Below, piece by piece: positions 61,579-64,000 of a stretch of DNA of 64,000 bases. This DNA comes from an uncultured Eubacteriales bacterium. Lineage in GTDB: Bacteria; Bacillota; Clostridia; Christensenellales; Aristaeellaceae. Both the position numbers and the translations under genes were made by a program. The notes under the pieces were generated by a model. The model was not told where the DNA came from, did not search any database, and saw only the letters and a list, made by a program, of their open reading frames with translations. Numbering within the stretch: position 1 is the stretch's first letter; the number at the start of each line of letters is the position of its first letter. Where the stretch lies: NCBI GenBank assembly GCA_944349855.1, contig CALVNS010000007.1, positions 1 to 64,000 on the forward strand, in the 5' to 3' direction.

Positions 61579-62955
61579 CTATCTTCGGGCCGGCGCCGCG
61601 TGAATCGCGCGCCCCTCGACCGCCTCGAGCGCCTCGGTCACCGCCTCTTCAAACGTCGGATGCGCGCGCACCGCGCGCAGCAGCTGCGCGCGCGTCAATC
61701 CGGCGGCGATGGCGGCATTCAGCTCGCCCACGATGTCCGTCGCCCGTCCGCACATCAGCTGCGCGCCCAGCAGCGCGTCGCTCTTTGCGTCGACGACGAC
61801 CTTGACAAATCCGCGCGCGCCGCCCGCGATCTGCGTGCGGCCGTTCGCGCCCATGAGCGCCTTGCCGGTCCTGACCGCCAAGCCCTGCGCCTTCGCCTCG
61901 TCCGCCGTCAGGCCGACGCTGGCGATCTCGGGATCGGTGTATACGCACGAGGGAATCAGATCGAGCCGCAACCCGCTGGACACGCCCGCGATGCCCTCGA
62001 CGCAGGCGATGCCCTGCGCGCTGGCCGCATGCGCCAGCTGCACGCCGCCCGTGACGTCGCCCACGGCGTAGATGCCCGGCACGCTCGTCTCAAAGCGTCC
62101 GTCGACGCGGATGCGCCCGCGCTCCATCTCCACCTGCACATGCGTGCCAAAGAGGCCGTCGGTATTCGCACGGCGTCCCACGGCGCACAGCACGGCATCC
62201 GCCGTACAGGAGGCGTGGCCGCCGCGCGTCTCAAACTCCACGCACAGCCCGTCCTGCGCGCGCGACACGCGCGACACGCGCGCGCCGGTGAAGACCTGCG
62301 CGCCGTCCCGCTTGAGGTTCATCGCCACGCTCTGGCCGAACTCGCGGTCCAACGCGGGCAGCAGGCGGTCCATCGCCTCGATCACTGCGACGCCGCGCCC
62401 CAGGCCCGTCAACAGCGTGGCGAACTCCACGCCGATGACGCCGCCGCCGATGATCGCCAGGCGCTGCGGCAGGTTGCCGCCGTCCAGCAGATCATCGCTG
62501 GTGATGCACAGGTCGATCCCCTCGATTGGCGGCATTGCGGGCACGGAGCCCGTCGCCACGAGGATGCGCTCGGCCTCGACGGTCGAGCCGCCTACGGCGA
62601 CGCGGCCCGCCGCCTCGATGCGCCCCTCGCCCTCGTACAGGTCGATCCGGTTGGCGCGCACGAGCTGCGCAATGCCCGACCGCAGCCCGCGCACGACCTC
62701 GTCCTTGCGCGCAAACATCGCGCGCTCGTCGAGCGAGATCTCCTTCGCGCACACGCCCAGCGCCGCGCCTTCCTTCACCGCGCGGTAGACCTCGGCCGTG
62801 TGCAGCAGCGCCTTGGTCGGGATGCAGCCCCGATTGAGGCAGGTGCCGCCCAGCGCGTCCTTCTCGATCAGCGCGACGCGCAGTCCCAGCTGTGCGGCGC
62901 GGATCGCGGCCTCATATCCGCCCGGGCCCGCGCCGATCACGGCCAGCTGATACAT
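61579..62955 (-). CDS. lpdA: Dihydrolipoyl dehydrogenase
   Basis: 458 residues. FAD loop QLAVIGAGPGGYEAAIRAAQ, redox disulfide in GGTCLNRGCIPTKALLH (C-x4-C), NAD loop LAIIGGGVIGVEFATLLTGL, and the C-terminal base His-Glu in RAHPTFEEAVTEAL. It reoxidises dihydrolipoyl groups. Given lplA upstream and the probable gcvPB end before it, this is likely the L-protein of a glycine cleavage system. The ATG at 62955 has GGGGGG 6 bases upstream; an ATG six codons earlier is rejected. Confidence 0.95.
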   Translation of the reverse strand: MYQLAVIGAGPGGYEAAIRAAQLGLRVALIEKDALGGTCLNRGCIPTKALLHTAEVYRAVKEGAALGVCAKEISLDERAMFARKDEVVRGLRSGIAQLVRANRIDLYEGEGRIEAAGRVAVGGSTVEAERILVATGSVPAMPPIEGIDLCITSDDLLDGGNLPQRLAIIGGGVIGVEFATLLTGLGRGVAVIEAMDRLLPALDREFGQSVAMNLKRDGAQVFTGARVSRVSRAQDGLCVEFETRGGHASCTADAVLCAVGRRANTDGLFGTHVQVEMERGRIRVDGRFETSVPGIYAVGDVTGGVQLAHAASAQGIACVEGIAGVSSGLRLDLIPSCVYTDPEIASVGLTADEAKAQGLAVRTGKALMGANGRTQIAGGARGFVKVVVDAKSDALLGAQLMCGRATDIVGELNAAIAAGLTRAQLLRAVRAHPTFEEAVTEALEAVEGRAIHAAPARR

Positions 62956-62966
62956 GTCATTCCCCC

Positions 62967-63956
62967 CTAACATTCCAGCGCGCCCATCAGCGCGCGCAGG
63001 TCCCGCGCCCGCCCGGCGTCCTCCGCCTCGAGGGCGCAGAGCGCTTCACAGAGCGCGGCGCGTTCAAACCGGCAGCCACGCAGCGCGCGCTCCACGCGCC
63101 CCGGCAGTCCGGCGTCCATCGCATCCGAATAGCAGGCGCAGTCAGCCACGCGGCCCGCGTCGACGCGCAGGCACAGCTCCACCCCGCCCCACGCGAACCG
63201 GCGCGATACGCGCTGCGAAAACGCGATGGGCCGGCCGTATATCCAGTCCCAGGAGGCAAAGCGCGCCTCCAGCTCGCGCAGGCGCGGCCCGTCCAGCGCA
63301 GGCGCGTCGAGCGGCTGAGGCTCCGGCCCATACTCCGCGCCGAGCGCCTCCGTCAGCGCGCGGGCCATCGCCTGCGGCGTGATTGAGGGCTCGAGCGCGC
63401 GCAGGTTGACCACCCGCGCGCGCACGGAGGCCACGCCCTTGCCCGCCAGCTTTTCGGGATCGACGTTCAGATAGCGGCCCATCCGCTCCATGTCCGCATC
63501 GATGAGCAGCGTGCCGTGGTGGCACGCGCGCCCGCCGTGCCTGTAAAAGGCGTTGCCGGAGAACTTGCGTCCGTCCGCCTCCAGGTCGTTTCGGCCGCTG
63601 ACGCGCGCGTCGACGCCCAGCGAGCGCACGGCGCGCAGGATCGTGCGCTGCTGGCGCGCGACGTCGTAGTCGCCGTCGTGGAGCAGAAACGTAAAGTTCA
63701 GGTTGCCCAGGTCGTGGTAGACTGCGCCGCCGCCGGACGGACGCCGCACCAGGCGGCCGCCGTCCGCGCGCAGCAGATCCACGCGGCACTCCCGCCAGGC
63801 GTTCTGGTTGCGCCCGACGACGACAGTGTGCGCGTTCTGCCACAGGTAGAGCACGCAGGTCTCCCGGGGCAGGCGCTCCATCAGCAGCGCCTCGAACGCC
63901 AGGTTTTTCGCGGGATCCGTCCCCGCTGCACGCGCCACGCGCAGTGCGCGGATCAT
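62967..63956 (-). CDS. lplA: Lipoate--protein ligase A
   Basis: 329 residues. The lipoate and adenylate loop is RRPSGGGAVYHDLGNLNFTF; the conserved lysine is in GRKFSGNAFYRHGG, with HHGTLLIDADMERMGRYLNV after it. The C-terminal about 90 residues form the accessory LplA domain. It attaches lipoate to GcvH or to E2 proteins via lipoyl-AMP. Its ATG overlaps the stop of the upstream gene as ATGA; lpdA starts 11 bases after its stop. GC is very high, like the rest of this end. Confidence 0.93.
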   Translation of the reverse strand: MIRALRVARAAGTDPAKNLAFEALLMERLPRETCVLYLWQNAHTVVVGRNQNAWRECRVDLLRADGGRLVRRPSGGGAVYHDLGNLNFTFLLHDGDYDVARQQRTILRAVRSLGVDARVSGRNDLEADGRKFSGNAFYRHGGRACHHGTLLIDADMERMGRYLNVDPEKLAGKGVASVRARVVNLRALEPSITPQAMARALTEALGAEYGPEPQPLDAPALDGPRLRELEARFASWDWIYGRPIAFSQRVSRRFAWGGVELCLRVDAGRVADCACYSDAMDAGLPGRVERALRGCRFERAALCEALCALEAEDAGRARDLRALMGALEC

Positions 63957-64000
63957 GCGAAGTCAAAGCGCAGCTTCGGATTGCGCGCCGCGCCCACCTC
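63953..64000 (-). CDS. gcvPB: C-terminal end of a probable glycine dehydrogenase subunit 2
   Basis: Only the last 15 codons are inside the window: EVGAARNPKLRFDFA and stop. The pattern EV-x-AAR-x-P-x-LRF is typical of the end of GcvPB (P-protein beta subunit), which often closes with RLDEV-x-AARxPxLR. The stop overlaps the lplA start (ATGA). The call rests on this short match and on the following lplA-lpdA pair. Confidence 0.6.
   Translation of the reverse strand, partial: EVGAARNPKLRFDFA

Noticed and set aside
58778..62970. Long plus-strand open frames opposite the dehydrogenase, GH4 and lpdA genes
   Set aside because: Shadows produced by high GC3; the opposite strand encodes clear enzymes with active-site motifs.

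Overview
The window looks like a chromosome segment of a high-GC gut-type member of the Firmicutes (Clostridia; something near Christensenellales is my guess, not shown). The signs are strong AGGAGG-type ribosome binding sites with frequent TTG/GTG starts, groES-groEL behind a perfect CIRCE operator, an L21-Prp-L27 operon in which L27 has the cleavable N-terminus of Firmicutes, TagG/H-type wall-polymer export genes, a bile salt hydrolase, and a glycine-cleavage type lipoamide dehydrogenase operon.

Region 1 (1-21.7 kb, all minus strand) is one long surface-polysaccharide locus. A consensus sigma-A promoter at 21710-21738 fires into a leader with two hairpins, a wrecked NusG/LoaP-like antiterminator gene, then two GT2 glycosyltransferases, an ABC exporter, an epimerase and rhamnan-synthesis (RgpF-type) proteins. 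These are followed by a membrane sulfatase-fold protein, two small envelope proteins, a YidC insertase fused to a TagF-type CDP-glycerol phosphotransferase, a GNAT acetyltransferase, a complete 2-aminoethylphosphonate (AEP) pathway (PEP mutase, phosphonopyruvate decarboxylase, AEP transaminase) with a CTP-type nucleotidyltransferase, and dTDP-rhamnose genes rmlA and rmlC. My reading is that it builds a rhamnose-containing wall polysaccharide decorated with AEP, and possibly also with a polyol phosphate. Much of it (about 2.2-7.3 and 8.5-16.2 kb) is visibly AT-richer than the rest, which suggests acquisition.

Region 2 (21.7-22.6 kb) is low-GC and holds a decayed gene but no intact one. Region 3 (22.6-31.7 kb) is a glycan-use locus: a GH120 beta-xylosidase-like enzyme, a divergent AraC regulator, a DUF5107-TPR protein and a GH2 enzyme. 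Region 4 (31.8-44.3 kb) is mixed: bile salt hydrolase, hybrid histidine kinase, MFS transporter, YibE/F protein, lipoprotein alkaline phosphatase, groESL, mutY, a WYL regulator and a zinc-ribbon protein.

Region 5 (44.4-51.7 kb) is an envelope block: a secreted caspase-fold protein, a patatin-like protein lacking its serine, and the triad CotH/lamin-tail protein, DUF4956 membrane protein and VTC polyphosphate-polymerase domain. Region 6 (51.7-64 kb) has an MFS transporter, a DUF554 protein, rplU-prp-rpmA, an NSS transporter, a PdaC-like polysaccharide deacetylase, an HD hydrolase, a zinc alcohol dehydrogenase, a GH4 glycosidase, and lpdA-lplA behind the end of a probable gcvPB. I saw no tRNA, rRNA, CRISPR array or intact insertion sequence.
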